Shown: positions 21,191 to 32,364 of the stretch, piece after piece
Position numbering within the stretch: position 1 is the first letter of the stretch
How the letters are laid out: every line of letters begins with the position of its first letter
Assembly: GCA_003427395.1 (NCBI GenBank)
Contig: BFEA01000457.1
Span: 625,936 to 689,935 of the forward strand
Length of the DNA stretch: 64,000 nt
Direction of reading: 5' to 3'
Source: Chara braunii
Lineage: Eukaryota > Streptophyta > Charophyceae > Charales > Characeae
The notes under the pieces: generated by a model
What the model saw: only the letters and a program-made list of their open reading frames with translations
The model's database searches: none
Told to the model about the DNA's origin: nothing
Translations under genes and position numbers: made by a program

Positions 21191-22809
21191 AATTTTTTTT
21201 TTATTTTTTTTTTGTCGGGCAAAAGTTGTATTCAACGTTCTTTTTGCACAGCAGTTCCCCCGCTGTGGCCGACCTCTACGTCCTTTAGTTGATCGCTCCT
21301 CCGAGGGGTCATGATCTCCGCATTCGTTCTTCGAAGACCGTGATGGTTGGTAATGACTTAGAGGTCGTTTGTCGACTTGGGTGTCGGTGTGTTCTGAAGC
21401 AGGCGTTCATCACCCACATCGCCATGCTCAGCTCCTTGAGAACCCATGTGTATTGTAGTGTACAAGCAAAGAGGTTGGAGACTTACCTGTCATGTGGAGC
21501 TTGCACATCCGATCGGGGGGAAGTAATTAGGAAGGGGGAAGTCTTACCTACTAACCAATGTTGTATTACGAGGCCGAATAAACCTGGCTGAGAGACTGGC
21601 CAGGTACGCTTGGAGGTCAAGGAATGTGTTGTCCCTCATAGCAGCGGGGTAGCGTAAGCCAGACGGGGACCGAAGACTTACCATGCATGTAGCTGGCCAG
21701 GTTCTAAGGAAGATTCACCTCGTTTCGCCTATCTCTGAGAGTAGCGTGTGGCCAGACGTGTGGTCGAGCACGTACCTGTTGGCTAGTGACTTGCTCGTTT
21801 TAATGAGGGGGGGGGCAGGCTGTGGAAGCTAGGCTGATTGCGTAAAATCAGCAGCTCTGCGATCACACATTTACATGTGAGGGTTACATTAGAGCTCAGT
21901 TTGCAACAAGACTACTCTCAGTCTGTGGATCCGTTGTCGGGCATTCTATTGCTCGTTTTCAAACGACGTTGTCTGCTATAGCGGTTGTTGTGCTTGCTTA
22001 CAAGCTAGAGCATCCGCAGTCTATCATACAGCCGCCAAAGACAGCAGCAGTGGTTGCTGAGCTACTACGGACCACTGCGCTACCTTGGGTGGGGTTGTCC
22101 CTCGCTATATGAATGCAGTTGGACCTCGAAAAGCGAAGGTATGGTGTGAGAGAAGTGCTTGGACTGCATAGGGAGGGGTGGGTGATTGAACCCTAAGGAG
22201 GGTTATCACTGCGGCTTGGGAGTCCGTCCAAGAGTTGGATCCAGCAGTTCGATTCAGTTTTTACCAAGTTGCCGCTGGTTTGGCCGCCATTGTGGGACCC
22301 TCAGGCGCTGAAGATCAGAAGGTCCTCTTACGTGAGTCTGAGCGCAACTCCCTTGGATCTGAGAGTCTCAAAGCTTCTCTTTCTGCCCTTCTTACTCTAA
22401 GTCCTATTACGAGAGGAAGGCGGCAGGCGGGATTGCAACCCGTAGGACCTCATCAAGGCTCTGTGGGGAGTCAGCCCACCGATTGTGGGAGCTCTGCCAA
22501 AACTCAGGGGAGTTCTGGAGGCAAGGAACTGAGATGTAACATTTGGTTTCCCTCTATAAACCCAGATTATAGCCCCTATCTGTATTGCCCATTACATGTT
22601 TGACTGAGTATATGATATGTATTCCTACTTTGACTTTTTTGTTTGACTTTCAGGACTTAAACCAGATTAAATAAAGCAATGTTTGGGCAGTTTTAGTTTC
22701 AACTTTTGTTGACTGTGTGAAAGCAGACTGTTTAAAGAGATTGCATCTTGGAAAGGGTAGGATGGGAAGACAGTATTGCGTTAGAGTTTGACTGGGTCGT
22801 TAAGGCCGG
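21191..22809. other. Unassigned region upstream of LTR B
   Basis: It begins with a T-rich run (21191-21213). The plus-strand frame at 22235-22603 is the most protein-like here (122 codons), with no family recognised. A TG-starting LTR end for copy B should lie somewhere between about 22600 and 22810, but I could not place it. Possible boundaries include the region after ACATG near 22600. Confidence 0.35.
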
Positions 22810-22814
22810 GAAGT

Positions 22815-23542
22815 CCCCATTAGTTTGGGGAGAACCAGTGCTTTGTTTATTTCGAATTGTGTGCGGCATCAGACCATTCTATAAGTTTAGGTGGTCTGAT
22901 TGCTATGGAGGCTGGGAGGTCCCCATAAGTTTGGGGAGACCCACTGCTGTGAAATTGCTTTGAGGATCAGACCATTCTATAACTTTAGGTGGTCTGGTTG
23001 CTCTGATTTGCGAGGGCTGACTGTGATTGACTTTTTCAGGGGCCAAGTGCGTTCTGTAAGTTCAAGTGCCTTGGTTGCCTTGGTTATTTTGGGATTTTCT
23101 CTGTTTATTTAGTTCGGAACGAGGAAGTCTGAGCCATTCTATAAGTTTAGGTGGCTCAGCCTCTTCCTGTTTTATTCTGAGAAAACGAACTTGACAGAGG
23201 GCAGACCATTCTATAAGTTTAGGTGGTCTAGCCCAATGCCACGCACAGATTTGATCAGAGAGAAACGAATCAGGCAGAGAGCCAGAATATTCTGTAAGTT
23301 CAGGTGGTCTGTCTCAAAGCCCGCATATGTTGGAACCCAAGGTTATAACTTGGTTATATTTTATTACCTCCTTCTTTAAGAACAGGCTAGTCAGACTATT
23401 CTATAAGTTTAGGTAGTCTGATTATAGCTTATCACAATCTGAAGAGAGATAACTAAGAGTATAACTGAAGGTAACTTGGACAGGCCGAGCATTGTTTCTA
23501 AGATGAATGACTCAGGCCTACACCCACCTTGAAGATTAAGTT

Positions 23543-23592
<50 letters not shown>

Positions 23593-23770
23593 TATGACTT
23601 GGCTATTTAAACAGTTCCGTGCAACTAGAATGACCTAGTCATACGCCCAAAGAAGATAAAAGTTGTGGTGCCCTGTGTTTGTGTATACTTTGGCTAAGTT
23701 AGGCTCATTCCATAAGTTAGGGTGGCCTTACTTTATGTCTGGCTAAGTAAGGCATATTCCATAAGTTTGG
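22815..23770 (+). repeat. Array of stem-loops with conserved loop and compensated stems
   Basis: Stems and positions: CCCCA/TGGGG (22815-22830 and 22921-22936), ATCAGACCA/TGGTCTGAT (22868-22900), CAGACCA/TGGTCTG (22968-22996), CCAAG(T)GC/GCCTTGG (23043-23074) and CTGAGCCA/TGGCTCAG (23129-23159). Then GGGC-AGACCA/TGGTCT-A-GCCC (23199-23234), a weak CAGA/TCTG (about 23283-23311), TCAGACTA/TAGTCTGA (23391-23421), AGGC(T)CA/TGGCCT (23701-23728) and a weaker one near 23741-23776. The usual loop is TTCTATAAGTTTAGG; the short hairpins keep TAAGTT. Stem sequences differ, yet both arms change together. Confidence 0.8.
23549..23596. repeat. (TA)n microsatellite in LTR B
   Basis: About 23 alternating TA units, absent from the matching place in LTR A, which has only TATATATA. 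Confidence 0.95.
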
Positions 23771-24059
23771 ATGTCCTGACCTTATGCCTTATATAAGTTG
23801 GGTATAAGAGGTTCAATCATTAAGTCTGCCAAGTTGACTTGGTATGGTGAGAGTACTTACCTTTGTGGTTTGGCCTGCATGTGACTGAGTGAGGCTACTA
23901 CTTAGTCTGAATTTCAGTTTGATAGGTAGTTGCTTTAGTCGCTCGCCACATGCTAGAGCCATAAAAGTTAGTTTCAATTCCTGCATTTTCTGAGCTAACT
24001 TTATTTTTACTTAGGTCAATTTCTGCATTTTCTGAGATCATTTGTTATACTTGGCTCTG

Positions 24060-24395
24060 TATAAATTTTACTAAGACACTTTCTCTCCAGGAAGCGTTGC
24101 CGAAATTCTGCAAATCCAAGGAGTTAGTCAATTTTTGACTTGTCTAAGTTCAACTTATCTAAAGTTTATGTATGGCTTAGTAAAAATTTGGAAAGTCTCC
24201 CTTTCTAAAGGGAGTGCTGCCCAATTTTTTGCTAATTCAGGGAGTTAGACAAAATTGGACTTTGGAAAGTTAAAGATTATTTCTGTGTTTATATTCGGGC
24301 TGATATAAATTCTGGAAAGACACTTTTCCTACGGGAAGCGTTTCCGAAATTTTCCTAGTTTAAAAGAGATAGATTATATTTTGACAGGTGGCGAT
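24060..24395 (+). repeat. Three 122-bp tandem units inside LTR B
   Basis: Unit starts at 24060 (TATAAATTTT), 24181 (TAAAAATTTG) and 24304 (TATAAATTCT). Each continues with a GGGAGTGCTGCC-like block and a GGAGTTAG phrase. LTR A has five units, so unit number differs between copies. Confidence 0.75.
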
Positions 24396-25689
24396 TCAGG
24401 CGATCCACTCTGTATAGAGGGGATTCTGCCAGGATCTACCTTTCTTTTGATTTGCTTAGAGGTAGATTCGGGCTTCGTTAATTAGGATGATTTGAGTGAG
24501 ATCGTGATATAGGGATTATTCTCCATGGAATTATATGTTTAGCTTGGGGATTGACCTGTCTTGTGTTACAGGTCTTCTTGACCGTTTGATTCAGGATTTG
24601 GGCTACATTCAGCTTGATCCTACGAGGATCATCTTCTGTTATCACTGAGAACAGGTCGGTTGTCAATTCGCTGGTTTACGATTCAACTCCAATCCACTCC
24701 TGACACTCTTCATAAAGGATTTAGCCTTGTGGCTTGATTTGTTTCATTGTGTTTTTACTCGGACTTTATTGAATGACCATTTAACGAAGGACCTGAGTAC
24801 TTTACTGCTGGAAAGGTGCACTGAGGTTAAGGTTTGTATGGCTAAAGCAAGGGGTATGCGTGTAGAGAATGGTTGAAGTTGACCCCGTGTAGTGTGTGCG
24901 CTTTTGTTGGATCTTTGATGTGATTGCAGGTATGCTTGTGGTTCGGAATCTGGATATGACTGCCTGCGATTACATATATATATGGCCGAGAGGAGTCGCA
25001 CTGTGACTGTGAGAAATGATCGTCCTATATTAATAACCCTTATTTATATCTATATATACATATGCTCGGAGTGTTCGCACGGTCTATCGTGACTGTGCGT
25101 AAGGGTTAAACAGATTATGCATTGAGCGAGAAGGGGAATTTTTTTTTTCTCTTCGTTTTTTATAGAGTTTTTATAGTTGGACGTTGTAGTCCGCGACAGC
25201 CGTCAGAGTCAAACTCCTTGACTCCTCCTCAGACCCTAGATGATGGAGGCGGTCTCCAGGTCAATAAGAGACGATTGTCACCGCAGGTATGAACCTGTGT
25301 ACCTCCCACTCTCCGGAGGGTGCAGAGGAGGGTGTGGTTATCAACCGCACTTGACGGTTGTCGAACGTAGAGAGATTAACCCTCACAGCGGGTGTCAACC
25401 AATACTTGAGTGTCGAACGCGACCCTCGAGATTAGCGAGGATCGCATGAGTATGGATATTACATAGTACGTGATCATTGCGACCACCTGCGTGTGTTTGC
25501 ATTGTGACCGCTTGCGTGCGTTTGCATTGCGAATCGATATGAGTTAGCCCCACGTCCGTGCGGTTTTATACTAAGTGTCGCGCGCGACACCTATCCGATT
25601 TCCGCATTGGAAAGTTATGGGATGACTACTAAAGGACTAGGAGTGTTTTATTTTTGTATTCGTAGAGTGGTGTGTGTGTGGTGTGTGGG

Positions 25690-26118
25690 ATACGTCCTAA
25701 TCAACCGGCGACGGGGCTTGCTTGGGACTTCAGCCCCCCAAGTTGACGGTTCGCCTGAGGGTCCGATAGAGGCGTATTACCGCGCTTACCCCCTATGCTA
25801 CAGCGAACGAGAAACACACTCTGCTGATCCACCTCTGCGATTACAGTTGATTAGATTTCGTACGGTGGACTGGTAGCTCGGTGGGGATACGTCCACCGAA
25901 GGGAGGTGACAACTTCCGTAAGGTGGAGGTAAATCGTGCCTCGCGTAGGCCCTATCCTGTTGTACGGGCTCGCGGGAGGTATGGTTGGCGCACTCGGTCG
26001 GACTGGCTTGAGGAAGCTCTATGTATATTCACGACGGGGATTAAGATCAACTCCTGCATGACGCGGCCGGAAGGGTCCCGCGCTGCCCTTGAGCGGTGTC
26101 GGACCGATGCGCTCGACA
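25690..26118 (+). promoter_or_regulatory. Conserved structured 3' module of the LTR, copy B
   Basis: The hairpin TCGGTGGG/TCCACCGA (25878-25899) keeps its pairing with a G-U in place of the G-C of copy A. GGGAG/CTTCC likewise uses G-U pairing. CCC-TA/TA-C-GGG retains the third stem with a bulge. The pairings survive although about a fifth of the bases differ from copy A. Confidence 0.55.
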
Positions 26119-26120
26119 GG

Positions 26121-26138
26121 TGGCGCCGTTGTCGGGGA
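26121..26138 (+). promoter_or_regulatory. Primer-binding site of element B (tRNA-Asp type)
   Basis: TGGCGCCGTTGTCGGGGA differs at one base from the sites of elements C and D, and from the complement of the plant-type tRNA-Asp 3' end. It starts two bases after the LTR end and fixes the direction of the element as plus. Its last bases form part of a hairpin with 26152-26163. Confidence 0.85.
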
Positions 26139-26163
26139 TAACGGTTGCTTGCCGTTATCCCTG
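26133..26163 (+). repeat. Hairpin overlapping the primer-binding site of B
   Basis: GGGATAACGG (26135-26144) pairs perfectly with CCGTTATCCC (26152-26161) around a 7-base loop. G-U and C-G pairs extend it to 26133-26163. The stem includes the last four bases of the primer site (26135-26138). Confidence 0.8.
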
Positions 26164-29100
26164 GTGGAACGACATCCGGGTATGAGATTGTGAGAACTAG
26201 GCAAAATTAGAAGTTTCTCTTGGACTTTATGATTAATCGATTGATGGCATTGGATAGAGGGTGAGTGAGAGTTGGTTGTGTGAGATGGTTGTGGCTAGTG
26301 CAGTAACGTTGGCACAGGAAGGGTAGACGTTTTGACCATTTTTCGGTTCTGGTGTATGCAAACTGATATTTGTTACCAAGGGTGTAACAGGAATTGTGTG
26401 CACAGTCCTCTAAATGATGTAATAAGTGTTGTATTCACAACTATATACTAAAACGCTGTTTTGTTTTAGGGGAATGAGACCAAGAGATGGTTATACAGAG
26501 AGAAGGAGAGAGACACACTATACCTATATATAACGAAAACTCCATGACACTTGTCTATGCATATTATTCTATTATATGCAATATATATATATAACGATTC
26601 ATTATTATTATTATTATTATTATTTTAAAAATGATATTCAACGTTGCTCAAACATTCCATTATGTTTTCCAACAATCTTTCCAACGTTCGCACGTTACAT
26701 TCCATCATGTTTTCGAACAATTTTTCCAACGTTCTCACGTGTTGAAGATGGTGTTGAATCAACATTTGATGAACAATTATTTGAACACTTGCAAATTGTT
26801 GAAGGAATGTTGACCAAGTGGTTGGTTCATGGGTCTCTCCAACATATATAACGTTTAATGAGTTGAAGCAACAGTCCTTCATTGTGTGTTTAGCGGTCAA
26901 CGTGATTAAACCTTACAATGTTAAAAAACTGTGTGTAAACGACTTGGGCAACAGCTAAATAAGGCAAGAAGGTTAAATATCTTAATATTTGAAAAACGGA
27001 TTTTTTTGTGTTGCACGTACTTTGGCTAAGTATGATGGTAGTCGGAGTTGGTACCTTTTCTGATCCCGATAACTGGCGGGTCTGGGTGATGCTTTACATG
27101 TTTTATATAGCTAAGGTGAGATTAGGAGGTATCAGCACGACTAATCGCGGAGTAGACCCTGTAAGGTACCTATTATGGCTAAAAGAGTTACCTGAGTGGT
27201 CATAAAAGGCTATAGGGTACGTTGGGTTTAGGGTGAGGCCGAGGACGAGTAAGGGAGCCTATTATGTTAGAAGTCATCAAGGGACTTCGAGGAGAGTTAG
27301 ACTAAGGAGGCCAAAGGCTTTATGAATCTGAATATGGGATCCTTGAGTTTGGGTTCTAAGTGGTTGTCTGGGCTATATAGCCATGAAAGTGTGAGGTTTG
27401 CCACTCGCGATGTGTTTAAACTGTGCGTATATAGCGGTGAATGGGTGTAGTGAGCGCCATACTATGACCTCAATGGAAAGGACTACGAGAAGTAGTAGAT
27501 TTGCATGAGACCCTTTTCGTAAAAGGAAGGTATCTGATCCTAGAGACAGTCGGAGTAACAATGAAGGAGCTAACACTTAGTTAGTAATTGATGTTAGACC
27601 TTCGCTTGAACTCATTCCTATATGCCAGATACTGTCCGAATAAGCTTGCTTAACGTCTGATTGTGTGAGGCTATGTACTTTATGATTATATTCCTTTAAT
27701 AATTATCTTTGTTAGAAATATTTACATGGGCTATGTATCTGAAGTATGTATTTGAACTGTTCAGTGTGCAAGGATTTATATGAGTGTCTCAAGTCCAATT
27801 ATCGATTTATGGCTGTCTGTTGAAGTTTGTGTGTTTGGGTTGCTCTTCAAAGAAGGGTAGAGATATCATGTAGAATCCACGTCTGATGCGGATTCAGAGG
27901 TGAATGGAGTGACCGCCTTCTCGAGATAAATACTTCTAAGGAAGCGATCGATGTGTGAGGTCTACCTTAAGGAAGACTGCAATCCTATGTTTTGTTCCCC
28001 TGAAAGATGGCTTTGAAGAAGTTATAATTTTGTCTCGTAAGTAGTAGTGAGACCCACGCCGGAACTATGTTCCTGGTCCATAGTGGGGTGTTGTTGTTGT
28101 ATCTTTTGGTATAAAATAACTACAGTTCCCTATGTAGCACCATGTTCACGTTCGGAGGCGAACGCGAACATGTTCGCTCGAACGCAAACAAGCGCCTAAA
28201 ATCCTCCGAACGTGAACATAAAAAATATTTATAAAAAAAAGCAAAAAAAACTTTTTTACAAAATCTGAAAAAAATATATGTTATGTAAAACAACAATACA
28301 AGCAACTTTTGCCTTAGAGTCATGTTCAAATTCGTAGCCAATCATAAGTTAAAAATAAAAAACCAAAAATATTTTCCCGACCTGTTCGCGCGAATGTGAA
28401 GGGGTGCGAACACATTCGCCATGCTACGCAGAACTACACTACTACTAAATAGGAGGAAAATGTTTGAGCCTTGTCAGACCATGGCCTATAAGGAAAACAA
28501 GTACTACTTGCCATAAAAAAGGTAGGGGGTGAATCCCCAACTATTTTTGCGTCAAGTAGGTTCACCAGCACAGGACATGATAGCGCACCCCGAAGCGTGT
28601 ATGGTGAGGTTGGTTGCTTTGTAGGCAGGGGTCTGCAAGGAGCGAGTGCTGGAATCGGAGGGAGAAGCAATGAGGCTTGATCCTTGAGTGGGACTCGGGG
28701 ATTTAAGATGCTATCCTTTCTGAAAAGGATTACACTGCCCCTCGCCACAGTATACTTCTGTCAAAGCCTGGGGAATAAAGTGCGGTGCTCTCACGAGAAT
28801 TATGCCTGAGAGTACTAAATGTTGGCAATCATATCTCTTACCATAATGTGCCTATCATATATTATGCCTGTTGATATAGGCTGGTCGTTTTGAGATATTT
28901 ATGCTCTGAGTAGCTGACTAGCTTGTGTATGATGTGCATGATTAATATAAGTATTATTGTTGTCAGTTACTATGGTAATATATCGTTTTCCATGAGTATT
29001 ATAATTATGGATTTTTGATATCTATGAATGCAATATTATCGTGATATATTACCGTTATTGTTTTCTTTAAGTTGGATGGACGTAAACACTGGAAACGATG

Positions 29101-29306
29101 AGTTTTAGTGAAGGATGATATGAAGCTAAGGCTTCAGGGGTAGGGATGTTAAGAATGCTGGACGTTTTCTGTGATGGGCAGAACCCTGACCAGAGCGAAG
29201 GCAACTAAGGATGCCTTATGCCAAGGAAAATCCTAATATGGCCTTGCCCGTTAAAAAGGGAGATGGACTCGAGATATCCCTGCCAATGAGAGTTAAGGAA
29301 GGATAG
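26164..29306 (+). other. Untranslated leader of element B, no intact gene
   Basis: No gag or pol motif is found. It contains an ATT microsatellite (26601-26624), a 45-bp tandem pair (26652-26741, unit ACATTCCATYATGTTTTC), and an inserted inverted-repeat element at 28118-28437. Short frames such as 27008-27205 are unrecognised. The leader is long compared with most gypsy elements. Confidence 0.45.
28118..28437. mobile_element. Small inverted-repeat element (MITE-like), tentative
   Basis: About 320 bp, A-rich inside. The ends are loosely inverted: AGTTCCCTATGTAGCACCAT on the left, and AGTTCTGCGTAGCATGGC reading inward from the right. Near the left end a sub-repeat ATGTTCACGTTCGGAGG (28141-28157) is matched by CCTCCGAACGTGAACAT (28202-28218), a perfect 17-bp inverted repeat. 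No target duplication was identified. GTTCG-rich phrases recall the islands at 14.5-15.4 kb. Confidence 0.4.
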
Positions 29307-29924
29307 TATATCTCTTCCTGGTGGGACGCATTGATAGACAGGGGTACCTTCATTTGGATCAAGTCCGGCTTTAATGATGATGAAGATTGTGCGATCGTAA
29401 GGGTAACCCTGTACGCATCTTCCTCATTCTCGGTCAAGCATGGGGTCGAGTTGGCACTTGCGCACGGGAACTTGCTTGCGAGGCCATTGAGAATAGCTGA
29501 GGGAGTTGCGACAAAATGGACAAGAAGAAAGGTCCATGAAGGGGAAGAGCGAGTAGTGTCCCATGAAGAAGTCAAGTGTGCCGATGAATTTGGGTTTCCT
29601 TCTCCCCATTTACGAGTCGTCCTGCCTGAATTTTTGATAGAGAAGTGTTTCAGAGGACAGGAAAGGTTAACGGCCGCAGCGGAAGCCGCTTTGAGGGCGC
29701 GCGAATGGGGATATGGACGTTTTACGTGCAAACTGATATATGGTCTGTACCTGGATGAGGGGTTTTTACCCCATAGTCAAGGACTAAGGGACATGGTCAA
29801 TATTGTGGATGCCTATGCGAACTCCCATGATCCAGATGACAAGGTTGTAGATTGGGACGAGGTCCGGGCAATAGCAGGGCGGTACAAGATGCCCTTGTGT
29901 TTTGCTGAAGTGCGTCTCTCATGA
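29307..29924 (+). CDS. Leader open frame of element B, unknown domain
   Basis: A stop-free frame of about 205 codons begins after a TAG at 29304-29306, has no early ATG, and ends at 29924. It lies 3.2 kb downstream of the B primer site and on the same strand. I recognise no named family. By eye its first half (GFNDDEDCAIVRVTLYASSS) resembles the first half of the D leader piece at 54.1-54.6 kb, with acidic residues, alternating V/I, a hydrophobic strand and then ELALA. Its second half (LYLDEGFLPHSQGLRDMVNI) resembles that piece's end. The likeness is weak and needs a profile search. It may be a broken part of a longer pre-gag protein. Confidence 0.4.
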   Translation, partial: YISSWWDALIDRGTFIWIKSGFNDDEDCAIVRVTLYASSSFSVKHGVELALAHGNLLARPLRIAEGVATKWTRRKVHEGEERVVSHEEVKCADEFGFPSPHLRVVLPEFLIEKCFRGQERLTAAAEAALRAREWGYGRFTCKLIYGLYLDEGFLPHSQGLRDMVNIVDAYANSHDPDDKVVDWDEVRAIAGRYKMPLCFAEVRLS

Positions 29925-31160
29925 GCTTGTGTATATAAGTGTACATGGGAGCCAAGGAAGAAGGCTAACTGATTGTGTGATTCCGAACCTGTGTTTTAGT
30001 TTACAGGACCTTGACTATATACGGAACGGGCTGAAAAAAGTGTATATATGCCTTTAGTGCATTATGTGTATATGTCGAATCATAAGGGAGCCTCCTGTTA
30101 AATTGGATAAGCAAGTTCTCAGGCTTTGCATCTACTCAAGGGTAGACTGGTTAGAGTGTGAGAATGAGCCTCACGTATGTATGAGCCGCTGAAGCTAAGA
30201 AACGGATGAGGGTATGGTTTGTAATATAGACCTGAGTACATCATAAGGTCATGCGAGGATGGGATCTTATTAGGAGGACGTTTTTCACTTTGATTGTGAC
30301 ATTTGTCCTTCTTTAAGACATATACCTTCATTCGGGAATGTCTTCCTACGATTCAAGATGGGTTGATTGTGTTTTAAAGCTGAGTTTAATTTTAACCATA
30401 CCACCCTGAGTTGTGAAAGGGGTACGCGCCCATACGTCATATACAGGAACTGCTCTAAATTGAGTAGGTCCTAAGTTATGGTTTCAAGATGCTATCATGA
30501 CCTCGAGAGTTAGTGTGCTAAACCTCTTACTATGCGAGTTGCGCTGAGATATGAGAGAGGAGTATACATAGCGTCTTGATTTGAGGTCGTTGTAAGCTTA
30601 TGGTTGATTGAGGCATGATGGACCTCGTGTTACGGGTTGGATATTTGGATATGCCTTGGGCTACTTGGATCCCTCCAATTTAAGGGGTGCGATTACACCC
30701 TGTCTAGAGCTGTTTCAGTTTAGCTCTGACTAAGGAGGCTATGATTTTTTTGGACGATGCTGGACCACTGGTGCTAGTTTGAGTTGAGATTGTTCGACTT
30801 TATGTGTATGTATGAAATTCAAAAAAATGTTGATTCACGTTTGAGTTAGGATATTGTACCCTTGTGTATATATTGAGTTGAGAGTTTTTTCTGAGGCAAC
30901 TATTCATATATGACGATCATGATCACTCTATCATGTGTGGTCTTATCCTGGCGTATGGTGGTTTTGTGTGAGAGATGTGTGGGATACATCTCATGTGTCT
31001 TGTATTGTGTGAATGTGAATGATGTCTACTCTTTGGTATACTCGTGCGATCTGCCTACGAGTGGGTGAAAGGGCCGAGTATAAGGAGAGGTAGTGCAGTT
31101 GTTTTGTGACAGAAGTGTGAGAGTCCTAAGGGATTTTGCGAGCCTATGCGACTCGAATGC
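29925..31160 (+). other. Remaining leader of element B, no gene
   Basis: About 1.2 kb without a recognisable frame. It ends where element C begins. I could not find a continuation of B on the far side of C, so whether C inserted into B or B is truncated here remains open. Confidence 0.4.
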
Positions 31161-31170
31161 TTACCAGTCT

Positions 31171-32344
31171 ACTGTTGAGAGAGAGAGATTAACCCACGAC
31201 TTTTCTGCATACAGACCCAATAACGCTCATCTCTCCTGAAAGAGACCCTCAATCGAGGATAAGATTACAAAATCTCAATGGGGACTTCGAAGGGAGTAAA
31301 GTGACCGTAGCGATCTGCATTTGAACGTCGTTTGGACATAACGCTGTGCCATTACAGGGGACTAATACACCCATTCAAACGGATAGGGAGTGCACAGGCA
31401 AAGAGGGGGGGACGCAGCCAGGGAGAGACACACATGGAGAGAGAGAAAGAAAAAGAGAGAAAGAGCGTACGGGAAAGGGACAGACTGCATAGAGAGAGAA
31501 AGAGAAAGAGAGAGTGAGAGAAAGGGAGAGACTGTGTGGGGAGAGAGAGAGAGGGAGTTACTATTATCCCCCTCATCATTATAATTAGTATTATCAGTTT
31601 TCTCATTAGCATGCTCCTGGTCCAGAAGCATGTGAGGTGCATTTAACGGGGGTGACTAACATCGTGGACACGTCAATTACTGCCCATGGCTTGAGTATGC
31701 CTTATTCCCCCAACGAGCTATGACTGATTACATCAGCCAACTGTGTCTGTTCACATCAACCAGGTATCAAAGATTACATCAGCCTGTTGTAGTTGATAGC
31801 GGGATCAATCATTATCGTAACTGATGTGCTCATCTGTACCCCTTGAGCGGTAGAACCTACTCCTGATAGCGGGGTCAATTATTGTCGTACCCGGTGAACT
31901 CACTTGTACCGCTTAAGTGGGAGAACTTACTGTTGCTGGCAGCGGAATCAATAGTTACCGTATCTGGTGAGATCATCCGCTTCACATGAGAGAGAGAACC
32001 CGCTGCACCAGGCCGCGACGACAGCTATGTTCCCCAACTGATGGAATTTCGGAAGGAAGGTAATCCCTCGAGTAAGGAGTGTGGGTACCGCTGGCTGAGT
32101 TCAACTGTCTTGGAGCAAACGATTAAATTTATGCTATCTGATTTTAAATATAAATATCCCTTCATTGGGTGATCAAAAGGGTCGTAAGGCTATGCATGTT
32201 GAGGGGGTGCGACAGGCCAATCAAATCAAACCCCACACTCTGTCGAGCCGCTGAAGACCTCTGAAGCGGGCACGGTGGGTGACAGACGCCGATGCCTCAG
32301 GCTCCAGCGACGGACACGGCTCCCTCCCCGGGTTTCCTCACAAC
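31171..32344 (+). repeat. 5' LTR of element C
   Basis: It matches 43051-44399. The start is near CTACTGTTGAGAGAG, and the end is CCTCACAAC just before the primer site. Inside are a GA-rich tract (31430-31556) and three roughly 71-bp units starting AGCGGRRTCAATYATT at 31798, 31868 and 31941. The exact start may be some bases upstream, since AGTCTAC is shared as well. Confidence 0.85.
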
Positions 32345-32346
32345 AT

Positions 32347-32364
32347 TGGCGCCGTTGCCGGGGA
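32347..32364 (+). promoter_or_regulatory. Primer-binding site of element C (tRNA-Asp type)
   Basis: TGGCGCCGTTGCCGGGGA starts two bases after the LTR end. It is identical to the site of element D on the other strand. A short GGGG/CCCC stem with an ATCGCA loop (about 32366-32379) follows, weaker than in B and D. Confidence 0.92.

Larger units (their letters stand above)
22810..26118 (+). mobile_element. Long LTR of a gypsy-type element, copy B (5' LTR)
   Basis: It is colinear with LTR A from 23313 onward and ends in CGACA at 26118, two bases before a primer-binding site, so it is a 5' LTR. At its start it carries about ten TTCTATAAGTTTAGG-type hairpins absent or lost from A. Further features are a long TA run (23549-23596), three 122-bp units, the paired hairpins near 24619-24650 and the conserved 3' module (about 25690-26118). 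The splice-site-like position in the module reads GGTAAAT here and GGTAAGT in A. The true 5' edge is unresolved. Confidence 0.75.

Noticed and set aside
3178-26118. LTR A and LTR B as the two ends of one 23-kb retrotransposon
   Set aside because: They are in the same orientation, but B is followed by a primer-binding site and so is a 5' LTR. The DNA between them has no gag or pol, and the copies differ by about a fifth of bases. Independent insertions are more likely.
31400-31640. Glu/Arg-rich and Ser/Leu-rich open frames in LTR C
   Set aside because: They are products of the GA-rich tract inside the LTR, and the same frames appear in the other LTR copy.
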